From positions 62,001 to 126,000 of the forward strand of contig NAVB01000233.1 in the NCBI GenBank assembly GCA_002179805.1: 64,000 bases of DNA, read 5' to 3'. A program made the position numbers and the translations under genes. This DNA comes from Acanthamoeba lenticulata. Its lineage: Eukaryota; Discosea; Longamoebia; Acanthamoebidae. The notes beneath the pieces were generated by a model. That model was not told the DNA's origin and did not search any database. It saw only the letters and a list, made by a program, of their open reading frames with translations. The number at the start of each line of letters is the position of its first letter. Position 1 is the stretch's first letter. Shown here in pieces: positions 21,540 to 33,191 of this stretch.

Positions 21540-23215
21540 TTATGAGTGGTTGCTATCATCGGCCTCGGCCTCGATGCGCCAGGCGTGCGCCTGTGGGTCA
21601 AAGGCCAGGTTCCACACGCATGCGCCACTGCTGCTGCCCTGACGTGGGCGAGGCAGCGCGTACAACAGCGTCAAGGCGGGCTCTCCGTAGTGGCCCATGA
21701 ACACGAGCTCGACCGCCACCGGCACCTTCTCCGCATCCTCGGCCTCGAGATGGAGGGCCTCGGCCAGGATGGCCAACCGGAGCGGTTCCTTGGCCAGGTA
21801 CCTGCCCGCACGCGGGCCGCGCGGCAGCTTCACCACGGCGCCCTTGAGGAAGGAGGAGGGGAGGCCCTCCTCGTCCACGCCCGTCACCTCGAGCTCCACC
21901 GCTGCCGTCGTCGTCGCCTCCGTGAGGTGGCGGTGGCCGATGCGGACACGACGGCGGAGCACAAAGGCGGGAATTTCCACCGCCAGCTCGGCCATCACTA
22001 GCGCCATCAGCTCATCCGTCATGGCCCCGATCCTAGTTGTGTATTTTATTTTGTTTTTGTTTTTTGTTTATTATTATAATAATATAATGTTTATTTATTA
22101 TTTATCGAAATTTATTTTAATTATAATTACCGGAGGGCGGCGTGCGGGTCGACGGGCGTGGGCTGGACGTTGCACACGACCAGCCGGGCGCCGGGGCGGG
22201 TGCCGACGGCCTCGGGCATGAGCGAGGCCGGTTGCACCGTGCAGCTGCTGCCCAGGACCAGGCACAGGTCGGCCGCCTCCGTGTGCTCCCACGCGCGCGC
22301 AAGGCACTCCTCCGGCAGCAGCTCGCCCTGCTCTCGTCATCATCACCCCCGCCATCGTCATCGCCATCGTGAGGAAAAGGCCACGTAAAGCGCAGGAGAG
22401 AAGGCGACGCTACAAAGTTGATGATGGTGTCGCGCAGAGCGCCGCCACAGCCGGGCACGACGCAGAAGCGACCCGTGGAGTGGTCGTAGTTGAGGAACTT
22501 GAACGTGCCCGAGCAGTCAAAGTCTGCACTTCACGAAGAGGACGGGTCATGGTGATGATGCTGTATGTTGTATGTTGTATGTAGTTGTTCAGGCGCAAGA
22601 GGGAGGAGCGCACCGCGGAGGTACTCACGTCCGCATGTCGAGCAGACCTCGATGTAGGAGTTGCCGTGAAGCTCGGAGATGCCCTGCTTGGGGATGCCGC
22701 TCTTGCGGTGCAGCCCCTCGCAGTTCTTGTTGACGACATCGTCAGCTCTCTTGTCGTAGAAGAATAATGGTGTTGTAGTACTTGGTGGAGAGGAGAACAA
22801 GCACCTGCGAGATGATGTACTTGAGCTTCCCGATCTCGTACAGCTTGGCCAGCGCTCGGTGGGTGGGCGTGGGAATGGCCTTTCAGTTGTAGGATGTCAA
22901 GAAGATGGTCTTCTAAAGGCTCCACAACAAACGAGCTGGGGCGGCACCGAGTCAGGGTTGATGACGTCCATGGAGCGCTGGCGACGTCCTTCTTCTTTCA
23001 TCGTCCATGTGCCTTCTGGCCCGCGATAGTCTGGAATCCCTGCGCTTGTGCTGGTGGTTGGAGGGGATGAGCCTTGTTGTCTTGTCTTCTGGCGTTCAGA
23101 GTGGAGGAAACCTGATGCCTGCCCCGGTAAAGGCGATAAAGTGCGATGACTGCTGAATCCACAGAGCCAACAGCCTTGCTTTATGTTGCAGCGTTTCGCC
23201 TGTGTCTTCCTCCAT
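21540..23215 (-). CDS. Sirtuin, SIRT6/SIRT7 class
   Basis: Seven exons: 23215-23112, 23050-22933, 22879-22805, 22725-22629, 22523-22414, 22327-22131, 22032-21540; 1194 nt, 397 aa. The Rossmann NAD motif reads [22 protein letters not shown]. It is followed by PTPTHRALAKL, the NCEGLHRKSG loop and ISELHGNSYIEVC, with the catalytic His in ELHGN. Zinc ligands are VCSTC and, downstream, FCVVPGC (C-x4-C in place of C-x2-C). LVLGSS and VVCNVQPTPVD complete the NAD site, and MALVMAELAVEIPAF matches the end of the SIRT7 core. These are NAD-dependent deacylases, usually nuclear or nucleolar. A C-terminal extension of ~140 residues is unassigned. A frame extension to 23314 would add 33 residues but begins with CTC/TTG-like starts or an uncertain Met. 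Confidence 0.9.
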
Positions 23216-23336
23216 CTGAGCTCTTGTGTTTGTTTGTTCTTCTCTCGGCAACAGCTTCGTGCATCTCTGGCATTCCTGAAGTCGACAGCAATCTTTTTTA
23301 CATTTTATTTCCACTTATCGGCTTGAATCAAGTGGA

Positions 23337-25235
23337 TTAGAGCGACATGTCCAGACAAGTGGACGAACAGTCCGAGGACTCATGGGCCTCGCGTGCTACT
23401 TTGGCCTTACACAGCTCTACCATCCGCTGCTCGCGGTCAAGTGCCGGGTCGTAGGCGCGGTGCCGGCGTAGAATGATGCGCTCCCACAAGCTCAAGTGGC
23501 GCGGGTGGACCGCCACGCCGTGGTAGTCGCCTGCCCGTCCGGCCGCGACGAAGCGCCAGTAGCGCTCCTGCTCGCGAAGGTCGAGGCCCGTGGTGTCGGG
23601 CACGAACAGCACAGTGAGCACCCATCCAGCCAGGCCGAACCAGGTCACCACCCAGAACTTGGTGTGGTTGTCGATGTAGTGGTAGAGGATGGCCGGCGCG
23701 AGGGCGCCCAGCTTGCCCACGGCCGCCGACACGCCGTGGGCGGTGCCGCGGACCGAGGTCGGGAAGACCTCGGCGGCAAGGAGGAACGTGGTGCTGTTGG
23801 GCCCGAACTGGTTCCAGAAGGAGCTGAAGAAGTAGATGAACTGGAACCACTTCACCCCGTCGCCCTCCTGGGTGAGGTCGTCGTAGAGCACGGCGGCGAT
23901 GATGAAGAGGATGAAGTCTGCCGCGAAGCCGTTGGCCTGCATCCACTTGCGGCCGTACATCTTGTGGTCCATGAGGATGGCGGCCATGTAGTACCCGACC
24001 AGCGAGACGCCGATGTTGATCAGGTTGTAGAGCCACGAGACCATCAGCGTCGACTTGCCACCGGTGATGATGCCGATGAACACGCCCGCAAAGATCTTGT
24101 TGCCGTAGAAGAAGAAGTCGTTGCAGAACCACGTCCCGGCCGTGCCCACGACCCGGTGCCAGTAGTGCGTTGTGGCCAGCCAAAGAGACTTGGCATCGTA
24201 AGTCTCGGCCTCCTCGACTCCCGTCTTCTCCTCATCGGTTTCCTCTTTGGCCGAACGCCTGAGCAAGCGGCGGCGTCGGGCGTCGTCCTCAGGGTACTTG
24301 ACGTGGTAGAAGCGAACGTAGGCCAGGAAGAGGGTGGCCACCGCCACGAAGCCAAACTGGAGGCGAAACACCCACTGGGCGGCGAACGCGCCATAGGGCG
24401 GGTCGGGCCCGCTAAAGGCCAGCAGGAGGAGGATGAGCACGAGCTGGTTGGCAAACTGGCCCCAGCCCTGCATGAGGAAGGCGAGCGACACGGACCGGCC
24501 GCGGTGCATGCGGTCGGCCACGCCCACCGAGGAAGACGAGTTGGGCGCCGAGGACTCCATGGCGTGGGTCGAGGTCATGGGGTATTCGCCGCCTACGCCG
24601 AGGCCGTAGATGAACAGGCTCCAGGCGTAGCAGATGACCCAGCCATTGAGGGTCGCGCCCCACATGGCGGTGAGCATGATCGACCCGAGGGTCATGATGA
24701 GCGCGTTCTGCACCATGCCGAAGCGGCGCCCGATCCAGTCGCCCTCGATACCCACCACGAGCTGGCCGACGACAATGCCAACGATCATCAAATAGTCGAC
24801 AGCATTCTGCCACTCGGTGTCGCATACTTGGTGGGTCTTCCAGCAGTCCGGCCACACCGCGCTGAAGAGCGGGACGAGATTGCCAACGGAGAAGAGCGTG
24901 TAGCCCTCCACGAACAGGCCCAGACCGTTAAGCGCGTAGGTGCGGAGGTAGGCCGCGACCGGGCTCAGCGGATCGCGGGCCATCATGCGCCCGAGGACGC
25001 GCAGTTCGCGGCAGGCCTCGGCGTTGCTTTGGCGGTTGACCCAGAGGAGCTTGCGGAACCAGGGCAAGTCGGCCCAGTAGGTTCGGTCCCTGGTGTAGAT
25101 GTCTGGCGGGTGGAGCTGCTGGGCCAAAGCAACCTCGTCTTCCGCGACCACATCACCACCGGGCTCGTGATCTCCCTCACGGCTGTCCTGGTCAAGAGCA
25201 CGAAGCGGCTCTAGCCTGACCTCGCTGTCGCTCAT
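23337..25235 (-). CDS. MFS transporter, phosphate:H+ symporter (PHS) type
   Basis: Intronless, ATG 25235 to stop 23337, 632 aa. About twelve hydrophobic helices are seen. The loop 2-3 signature GDWIGRRFG and the PHS-type motif YGLGVGGEYPMTSTHAMES are intact. A charged central loop (LLRRSAKEETDEEKTG) precedes the second half, where GTAGTWFCNDFFFYGNKIF and FFSSFWNQFGPNSTTF are typical of the inorganic-phosphate transporter family (TC 2.A.1.9). N- and C-terminal tails (about 90 and 70 residues) are cytosolic in type. Likely at the plasma membrane importing phosphate; a related organic solute is not excluded. Long plus-strand ORFs opposite it are codon-bias shadows. Confidence 0.9.
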   Translation of the reverse strand: MSDSEVRLEPLRALDQDSREGDHEPGGDVVAEDEVALAQQLHPPDIYTRDRTYWADLPWFRKLLWVNRQSNAEACRELRVLGRMMARDPLSPVAAYLRTYALNGLGLFVEGYTLFSVGNLVPLFSAVWPDCWKTHQVCDTEWQNAVDYLMIVGIVVGQLVVGIEGDWIGRRFGMVQNALIMTLGSIMLTAMWGATLNGWVICYAWSLFIYGLGVGGEYPMTSTHAMESSAPNSSSSVGVADRMHRGRSVSLAFLMQGWGQFANQLVLILLLLAFSGPDPPYGAFAAQWVFRLQFGFVAVATLFLAYVRFYHVKYPEDDARRRRLLRRSAKEETDEEKTGVEEAETYDAKSLWLATTHYWHRVVGTAGTWFCNDFFFYGNKIFAGVFIGIITGGKSTLMVSWLYNLINIGVSLVGYYMAAILMDHKMYGRKWMQANGFAADFILFIIAAVLYDDLTQEGDGVKWFQFIYFFSSFWNQFGPNSTTFLLAAEVFPTSVRGTAHGVSAAVGKLGALAPAILYHYIDNHTKFWVVTWFGLAGWVLTVLFVPDTTGLDLREQERYWRFVAAGRAGDYHGVAVHPRHLSLWERIILRRHRAYDPALDREQRMVELCKAKVAREAHESSDCSSTCLDMSL

Positions 25236-25784
25236 GACGGCGCAGACGTGCAGAGTCGTCGCAACAAGAGCAGGGCGAACAGCGACTGACCAGAAAGGCT
25301 CTGGGTGCTACTTTGGGGCTGTGCTCCGAACTGTCATCTTCGTTTTCCGCATGTCTCCGCCAGTCGGGTTGGTGTACGTGGGGCCGGTGATAGGTTAGGC
25401 TGAAGCGGACCTTATCACTGCTTGACATTTTCATCCCACTCCTCAGGCCGACGGGATCCACGGCCTGGTGCTTATTGAAGGTCGAGGCAGTCCTTGGGAC
25501 AGTTTGTTCAGCCAATGGCTTCCCCTGAGACGCGAAGTGGTGTTATTGGTGCAAAAAGTCAAGATTTATTGCGTGTCCCATGAGCTCAAATGTTCCACCG
25601 CCTCTTTTCATGATTGGTTGCTCCGGCCACACATCGCGGCGGTTCATTGGTTTTTTCTGGTTGAAGCTTTAGAGCATCACTTCACAAGGCATAATCCAAA
25701 CAACACCAACACAACAACAAGACATAGTCTCTATCATGCAACCTCAATGTACACCCCCTCCTGTGCCAGAGCTTTTACTGCCAA
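25236..25784. promoter_or_regulatory. Divergent spacer between PHS transporter and FAD oxidoreductase
   Basis: About 550 bases with two divergent start codons at its ends. No supported gene; short ORFs show no domain. Specific promoter elements were not recognised. Confidence 0.45.
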
Positions 25785-27763
25785 ATGCCTGATGTGGACA
25801 AAATAGCAGCTCTCAGGGAGTATGACGACTTGGCCAAGACGTTGGTACGAGGCGAGTTGGTCTACCCTGAAGATGCCACCTACGCCAGCGCCATCCACAC
25901 TTGGAACGCCCAAGCCAAGAAGAGGTTCAAGAATAACAAAAATGTCCTTGGCCTGCAGAATGCATCATTGCAATGCACCAACCACGGGCAACACGTGGTG
26001 ACAGGCCGCGAGTGGTGGTGCGCGCTCGCGGTGTGGGCGACGTCATCGCAGCGGTCAAGTATGCGGCCGACAAGAAGGTCCCGCTGGCGGTAAAGGCTGG
26101 TGGCCACAGCATGACCTGCCTCTCTGAGGGCATCGTCATCGATCTCAGCCCTGTACGTAACAACACCACGTTAGTAATCCTGATGATGACACATCGAACA
26201 GGCGTTGATCCGTCGATGCATGTCCTCGTGGGTGGCGATAGATTCGGGGAATCCGCGTCGACGTTGAGAAGAAGGTGGCGCGAGTTGAAGCGGGCTGCCT
26301 GCTGGGCGATCTGGACGCCGAGCTCTCCGCCCTTGGCCTCGTCGTCCCTGCAGGTACTGAAGTGAGAAACTGCAGTAAAGAAAACGATCAAGTGTGCGCC
26401 AAGGACTGATTCGTTTCCTTGTTCTGATCGCTTGTTTGACGTCTCGCAGGCGTGGTGAGCCACACGGGTGTTGCGGGCCTCACGCTAGGAGGCGGCGTGG
26501 GCCACCTCGGCCGCTGCTTCGGTCTCACCTGCGACCATCTCCTCTCCGTCGACATCGTCACCGCCGATGGCCAGCTGCGCGTTGCCTCCAAGACCGAGAA
26601 TCAGGACTTGTTCTGGGCGGTGCGCGGTGCCGGGGCCAACTTTGGAGTAGTCACTTCGTTCGAGTTCCGCTGCCAGCCTCTTCCTGGCGGGGTGGTCTTC
26701 GCTGGCCCGTCGATCTTCCCCTTCCCTCGGTACGAAAAACAATCACTTTCACTCAAATGCCCTTTGATGTATCTGAAAAACAACGCTTGCTGCAGCTTGG
26801 CCGAGGTTGGCAGAAAGTTTGCCGAGATCACATCGTCGCCCGATCTTGCCCTTGAGACCAGCCTCACCCTGGTTCTGGCCCATGGGCCCACAGGCCAGCC
26901 TTGCGTCATCATCTCCACCGTCTACAATGGTGCGCAGGAGAAGGGCGAGCAAGCCGTCAAGCCCTTCACCGAGCTGGGGCCGGTGATGCAGCAGGTATAT
27001 CCTTTTTGTTGTCGTGTTGCTGACGTGGTTCAAGGCCTTACCTGTGATCTGGACATGCGCTAGGTTGGGGTGGTTCCTTTCGTGGCTTTGCAGAAATCGC
27101 TGGACGCGATGGCGCCCCATGGCCGCAACTACTACCAGACAGGCATCTTTGCCAGGGTATGTACATCAGATATCTAGTTGCTCTTCTTGTGCGGTTGGGC
27201 TCATGGTGACCTGCAGACTGTCAGCGATGAAGTGATCAGCATCCTCGGCAAGCACTACGCAAACGTGCCCACGCCCATGAGCATCATCAACATCGAGACA
27301 GAGGTGCTGCAATCCTTCCACAAGGAGACAAAGAACAAACAACTCAAAGGACTTGGGGAACGGCGAACAGGGAGGCAAGATCAGCGAGTTGCCTGATGAC
27401 GAGTGCGCGGTTTCGTGGCGTAAGGCCAAGTGGTGCATCAACATGATGGCTGCTTGGGAGAAGGTCCAGCGCCTGCTGCCTTGCCCTGGCCAATGAGCAG
27501 CATTCACTGACATACACATCACAACACAGGAGGAAGATGAGGAAAAGTGCAAGGCGTGGGCGAGGGGCCTTGCTGCCGAATTGCAGCCTTTCAAGACTGG
27601 CGCCACATACATCAACATGTTCTGCATCCCGCCTGAGGAGAAGGACAAGCTGCCCGCCAGCGAGTACTTTGGTACACACGAGGCCAGACTTCGAGAGCTC
27701 AAGAAGAAGTGGGATCCAACGAACGTGTTCCGTGCCCAGGTCAACTTCTTCAAGGCTGTCTGA
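25785..27763 (+). CDS. FAD-linked oxidoreductase with berberine-bridge (BBE) C-terminus
   Basis: Nine exons: 25785-25924, 26005-26152, 26242-26353, 26450-26729, 26796-26994, 27064-27156, 27217-27303, 27350-27463, 27530-27763; 1407 nt, 468 aa. The FAD_binding_4 fold shows VRARGVGDVIAAV and VKAGGHS, where the His of GGHS is the usual covalent FAD site. GVVSHTGVAGLTLGGGVGHLGR and GAGANFGVVTSFEF continue the fold. The C-terminal BBE motif is recognisable in WDPTNVFRAQVNF, with Asn at the usual place. Such enzymes oxidise sugars, alcohols or aromatic substrates with O2. No signal peptide is visible, so a cytosolic site is likely. Exon joins were set by phase plus family conservation; intron 5 and 7 boundaries are the least certain. 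Confidence 0.88.
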
Positions 27764-27878
27764 CCTCTGTCCATTTCTGGAATACCAAAAGCAAATAAAT
27801 GAAAAATGAAAGCAAATAAAGAAATAGACACTGATTTTTCGAATCTGAACGAGCAGGGGGCAAGTCCCTTGGCGCACT

Positions 27879-30800
27879 ATGTTCCAATGGAAGAGGTTTC
27901 AGTTTTTTGAGCAGGAGCTTGTGAAGGAAGGTGCTGGAAGTGATAACCCACACCAAATTATCCAGGTTCGTTTTTCTTAATTACTATTGCATCTTCATTC
28001 TTCTGTTTCGCAAGTGGGCACCGATCTTGCATCCTTCGCTGCCACTCTCATCTTTGCCTCATTTTTCTCTTCCTCTTGCCTTTGTAGAAATTGGACATCA
28101 CATGCTGCACCAGCGGCCGCGGCAACCTCATCTTTGGTGATATCCTTTTCCTTCCTCTGCCCCCCTTTGCGTGCATGTTTCGTGTTGTGGTTTGCATGTC
28201 TTCTTCTTTCATCTTCCTTGACTTGGTTTCGTACATGCCTCGGGCTTTGTCAACGTCGTCGACCGAGACTTCAAGGTGTACTCATTCCAGGCCTACCGTT
28301 TCAGCGTCACCCACGCCGAGCAGCTCAAGCAGGCCAACGTGCTCGTGGCCGTGGGCGATGACGACGACGCCATCTCGCCCACGCTCAAGGTGTGGAACCT
28401 GGACAAGGCCGACAAGTCGGGCAACCCGCTGTGCCTCCGCTCCGTGCGCATCGTCCCCCCCGTCGGGCCCGTCGTGCCGGTGACCTGTCTGGCCGTCCTC
28501 GAGGACCTGTCCCAGGTGGCCGTCGGCCTGTGCAACGGCGTCGTTCTCCTCCTGCGCGACTTGGGCAACGACCGCGCGCCCAAGCTCATCGCCCTTTCCA
28601 ACCCGTCCAACTCGCCCATCACCGGTGCGACGTCCCACCTCGGCTCTTGCCCAGGCAGACGTCAGCAGCCACCTTAACCACCTCCCCTTCCACTACCACC
28701 GCAGGGCTGGGCTTCTCGGACGACGGCAAGGACACGACGCTCTTTTCGATGACGCCCGACTCGACGGTGGCCTACCACACATCGGGCCCGCGCGCGACGA
28801 TGGAGGTGCTCGACGATCGCGGCTGCGAGCTCGGCTGCGCGGTCATCAGCGACACGCACGACCTCTGCATGGGCCGCAAGGAGGTGCGTGTCATGGCGCG
28901 CCAAATCCCCGCGTGCGTTGGCTCACGCACACACGATACGCACGCTCGGGGCGGGGCGGTGCATGGCGCAGGCGGTGTATTTTTACGAGCCTGAGGGCCG
29001 AGGGCCGTGCTTTGCGTTCGAGGGCGAGAAGAAGCTGCTCTCCTGGTTCCGCAGCTACCTCATCGTCGTCAGCCAGCTGGAGGCCACCTCGTACGCACCG
29101 CTCCTGCTCCGCGAGATTATTTAATATGAATTTTGAATTGAATTCATTTAATTGCTAATTTATTTGAAATTATGCACACAGAGGCCCGAAGCAGAGCGTG
29201 TTTACCATCTACGACCTGAAGAACAAATTCATTGCCTACACGACGACCTTCACCAACATCTCCTTCATCGTGTCCGAATGGGGTTCCATCTTCGTCCTCA
29301 CCCGCGAAGGCCTTGTATGTTCTTTAACTCACATTTTTCATCATTTCAAGATTATTTTTGATTTATTGAAATTATTAACAAAATCAAAAAACCACAGCTT
29401 TACCAGGTGCAGGAGAAGGATACACAGACGAAGCTGGAGACGCTGTTCAAGAAGAACCTCTACTCGGTGGCCATCGACCTGGCCCACAGCCAGCAGTACG
29501 ACTACAACTCGATCATTGACATCTTCCGCAAATACGGTGACCATCTCTACTCGTACGGTTCCTTCCACCCTTTGTCGCCCTTCGCTCCACTTTTTCGCGC
29601 CATTTTTTCGCGCCTCAGAAGCGCAGCCGCGCTGTCGCCCCGTTTTCTCGCCCCGTCGCCCGTGTTTTCGCCCTGCGTAGCCTGACCATGGCGTGCACAT
29701 CGTGACACGACAGGAAGGGCGACTACGACGGGGCCATGCGGCAGTACTTGCGGACGATCGGGCGGCTGGAGCCCTCTTACGTCATCCGCAAGTACCTGGA
29801 CGCCCAGCGCATCCACAACCTTACCTCCTACCTCCAGGCGCTGCACGAACAGGGACTGGCCAACGCCGACCACACGACGCTGCTCTTCAATTGCTACACC
29901 AAGCTCAAGGACGTCCAGAAGCTCGACGAGTTCATTCGGGTTCTTCTACTTCTTTTTTTTTTTCTTGTTCTTTTTCTCGAGTTTTTTCTTCTTCTGCTCA
30001 CGTAGTGTCGGTGGGCTGGCGAGGCAGGCAGGCTCAAACCTCAAGTTCGAGGTGAAGACGGCCATCAAGGTCTGCCGTCAGGCGGGCTACTTTGAACACG
30101 CGCTGTACCTGGCCAAGGTAAAGGAGGGCGCCTTCATGGGGATCGCTGGGCATTGCTGACATTCTTGTCGACATTTTCGTTGTTGGCGTTGGCGTCCCAT
30201 AGCGGCACAACCACCACGAACAGGCGCTCAAGATCATCGTAGAGGACATGAAGGACTACCCCAACGCCATCACCTACATCGCCACCCTCAACTTCTACGA
30301 GTGCGAGAAGGTGCTCAAGAAGTACGGCAAGAACCTGGTCTCTTGCATGCCCGAGCAGACCACGAACCTCCTCATGGACCTCTGCACCAACTACAAGCCC
30401 AAGGGCACCACCACCAAGGGTCTGTCACCGCCTTTTATTATTGTTAACAGAATTTATGTAAAAAAAAAATTGATTTTGATTCTGCCCTTTTTTGTTGTTT
30501 GTTCGTGCAGAGGAGCCTGGCTTTGGCCCACGACCCAAGGTACATTTTTCTTCTTCGATTTTACTTGTCGAACATTAATGACTGGAAAAATGGGGAAAAA
30601 CAGGCCAACGCGGAGGAGTTCATTCACGTGTTTGTCGGGCAAGAGGAGTGGCTGGCCAAGTTCCTGGAGTTCATCGTGCAGCAGGGCCTCGCCACCAACC
30701 TCGTCTACAACACCCTCCTCGAGATCTACCTCCGTGACGACGTACTCGTCTCTCTCCTTCTCTTTACCGTCACCATCATCGTCGTCGTCGTCATCAGCAA

Positions 30801-32025
30801 GCTAACTGTGCCCGTGTGGGAGCAGGTGGGTGACAAGGCCGCCCTTAAGCCGTCCACCGACCGGAAGGAGCAACTCAACAAAGCTATCGCGCTCCTCAAC
30901 GACCCGCGTGTACCGCCCTCTCCCCGCACACGCGCACCGCACACACGCTGATGACACACGCGCACACGCGGACGCATGTACAGGCGCAATTCGACGAGGA
31001 CCACGCGCTGGTCCTGTGCCAGATGCACGACTTCAAGCCGGGGATCCTGATCGTGTACGAGCACCTGAAGCTCTACCGCGAGATCGTCGACTTCCACATG
31101 GAGAACCGGGCCTTTGAGCAGATCATCGCCGCCTGCAAGAAGTACGGCCCGATGGACCCGGACCTGTGGATCGAGGCGCTTGCCTACTTTGCGCTGCGCG
31201 AGGAGGAGGACTGCCAGCACGAGATCGGCGAGGTGCTGACCAACATCGACCGCGAGAACCTGCTGCCGCCCCTGCCCGTCATCCAGATCCTGGCCCAGCG
31301 GCCCTCCATGCAGCTCTCCGTCGTGCGCGACTACATCGTGCGCCGGTTGGCCCAGGAGAACCAGCTCATCGCCGAGGACCAGCGCTGCATCAACAACTAC
31401 CGCGAGGAGACCGAGAAGATGAAGCGCGAGCTCGAGGAGCTCCGATCCGGGTTCGTCCCCCTCTTTTTACATCTATTTTTTAAATTTTTATTATTTTATT
31501 GTTTGATGTTCTTCAAATTATTGAGTGAATTTTGCTTTTGTTTTAACTCGCATACAAAATACTAATAATAATAATAATAAAACAGGGCCAAGATCTTCCA
31601 GCTGCACAAGTGCACGGCCTGCACGGGGCCGCTCGACCTGCCGTCGGTGCACTTTTTGTGCATGCACTCGTTCCACCTGCGGTGCCTGGGCGAGTACGAC
31701 AAGGAGTGCCCCGTGTGCGTCCGCAACAATCGCAAGATTTTGGAAATCAAGAAGTCGCTCGAGGACAACTCGGAACAGCACGAGGCCTTCTTCCGAGAGG
31801 TCCTCTCGCCTCCTTATTTATTTATTTATTTTTATCTATTTTATTTTATTTTATTTTATATTTATTTTATTTTTATCATTTTAGCAAGTTGTTAACGTGC
31901 GCCATTGGGGCGGCGAGCAGTTGGACGCGGCGACGGACGGGTTCGAGGTGGTGGCCAAATACTTCGGGCGGGGCATCTTCGCACACATGCCGGTTGTCGA
32001 CCCCGCCAGCCTCCCACGAGACTAG
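27879..32025 (+). CDS. VPS11: Vacuolar sorting protein Vps11 (HOPS/CORVET core, RING-H2)
   Basis: Sixteen exons: 27879-27965, 28088-28139, 28235-28624, 28705-28883, 28972-29090, 29182-29314, 29398-29552, 29714-29939, 30028-30117, 30203-30419, 30511-30539, 30604-30741, 30826-30909, 30984-31450, 31586-31799, 31885-32025. The sum is 2721 nt, 906 aa (human about 940). The N-terminal propeller includes GRGNLIFGDASGFVNVV and EGRGPCFAFEG. The clathrin-repeat solenoid includes LEPSYVIRKYLDAQRIHNLTSYL, ADHTTLLFNCYTKLKD and LVLCQMHDFKPG. A C-terminal RING follows (CTACTGPLDLPSVHFLCMHSFHLRCL...CPVC), then YFGRGIF. Vps11 is a core subunit for tethering at endosomes and vacuoles. Intron 2 is AT-AC. Several introns are over 75% A+T. 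Confidence 0.97.
28140..28234 (+). other. AT-AC (U12-type) intron 2 of VPS11
   Basis: Starts ATATCCTTTT, a perfect U12 donor, and ends AC. The branch element TTCCTTGAC lies at 28214-28222 with its A 13 nt before the 3' end. Joining G (28139) to AT (28235) makes the Asp of the conserved FGD motif and keeps the frame. Confidence 0.9.
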
Positions 32026-32511
32026 TTGTTGTGGGAGTCCAGTCGGGCCAACATTAAAAAGCCAAAAATGCTTCACCCTTTGACATCCTCGCTGGGCGTG
32101 TTGGGTTACCTCACCCTGCTGCAAGCCGTCGTACTACCCCTTCACCAACCAGCGCAAGGAGCGCGAGCTCCGACGGCCGTCACGAATGGCGAGGCTCTGT
32201 TCAATGCGTACAGGTGTGACGTGGAGTGATGCAGAGGTGGAGTTGACTCACCTGTTCTCGAGACGTTGACAGCCGTGACGATGTCTTTCGTGCTGCTTTT
32301 ACGAAGGGATGACTGGACCATGTTGCAGTGCACGGCTACGGCTCCTTAGGAAGCCTAGTTTCCATCACGACCTGGGGGTGAGCGTAGTTTACCGGTTGGC
32401 CAATCAGCGCACCGACGATTGTTCAAAAGACACGGCACAGTACTTTCTTCACTCATCCCCAGCCAACCAACACACAAGCCATCTACTAAACCGGCACCAA
32501 CAAGCCTCACA
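32026..32511. other. Intergenic region after VPS11
   Basis: About 490 bases with no supported gene. It holds the VPS11 3' region and the upstream region of the small coiled-coil gene. Confidence 0.45.
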
Positions 32512-33191
32512 ATGACCACCACGATTGCCAGCTCCACTTGCATGCCACTCTCACCGTCTGACCACCGTCGAAGAGCCTTTGAGGAGAAACAGCGAATGGT
32601 CCTCACCGCCCTCCTCTTCCCCACGCTCGGTACGTTGTTTCCAACCCTTCAACTCACGCTTGGCCTGGAGCTCACCTCTTCCCTCATACACTCGTGTGCA
32701 GAGCGCAAGGCGATGGAGTTGGGCACCCCCATGTTCATGAAGGAGCATGAGAAGAACCTGCGCGACCTGCAGAACGAGGCCGATATCGCCGAGGAGGAGG
32801 CGCGCAAGCTTGAGGAAGAGATCAAGATGCTCGAGGAAGACCTTGAAGATGAGGCTGATTATTGCTCACTTGACAACAGTGAGCCCGACAGCGACTCGGA
32901 TTGCAGCGGCAGCTTTGACACGATTAGCAGCGCCTTCAGCTCCGTGGACGAGAACTCGGGCGAGAGCGACGTGGTGGACAAGAGCACATCGGAGCTGGAG
33001 GCTGTTGAGGTGCCAAAGCTGGGGGAGCAGAAGCAACTGGAGAAGCCAAGGACTTGCAGCATCAGCTTCGTCAAGGAAATGCTGGTACGACCTGCCCTTT
33101 GACTCAGCTCAACAGCAAGGAGTCTTTCTCACTGAGCTTCGCATGTTCCTTTGTACAGAGGAACAGGAGAAGGAGGTCCGACACTCAGTAA
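32512..33191 (+). CDS. Small acidic coiled-coil protein, unknown
   Basis: Three exons (32512-32629, 32702-33084, 33159-33191), 534 nt, 177 aa. ATG 32512 has a purine-rich context; an in-frame ATG at 32419 would add 31 residues. Residues ~40-95 form a charged coiled coil (KEHEKNLRDLQNEADIAEEE...). Then comes a Ser/Asp/Glu-rich stretch (NSEPDSDSDCSGS), a CK2-type pattern, and a short basic tail RNRRRRSDTQ encoded by the last exon. Intron 1 is 72 nt, so reading through it also stays open. No family recognised. Confidence 0.55.

Noticed and set aside
23496..25214. 572-codon plus-strand ORF
   Set aside because: Exact antisense of the PHS transporter, with no domain; a codon-bias shadow.
26995..27063. 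Possible U12 donor (GTATATCCTTT) in the FAD oxidoreductase intron 5
   Set aside because: An AT-AC reading gives the wrong frame and there is no TCCTTRAC branch near the 3' end. GT..TAG in phase 0 gives the conserved PFVALQ segment.
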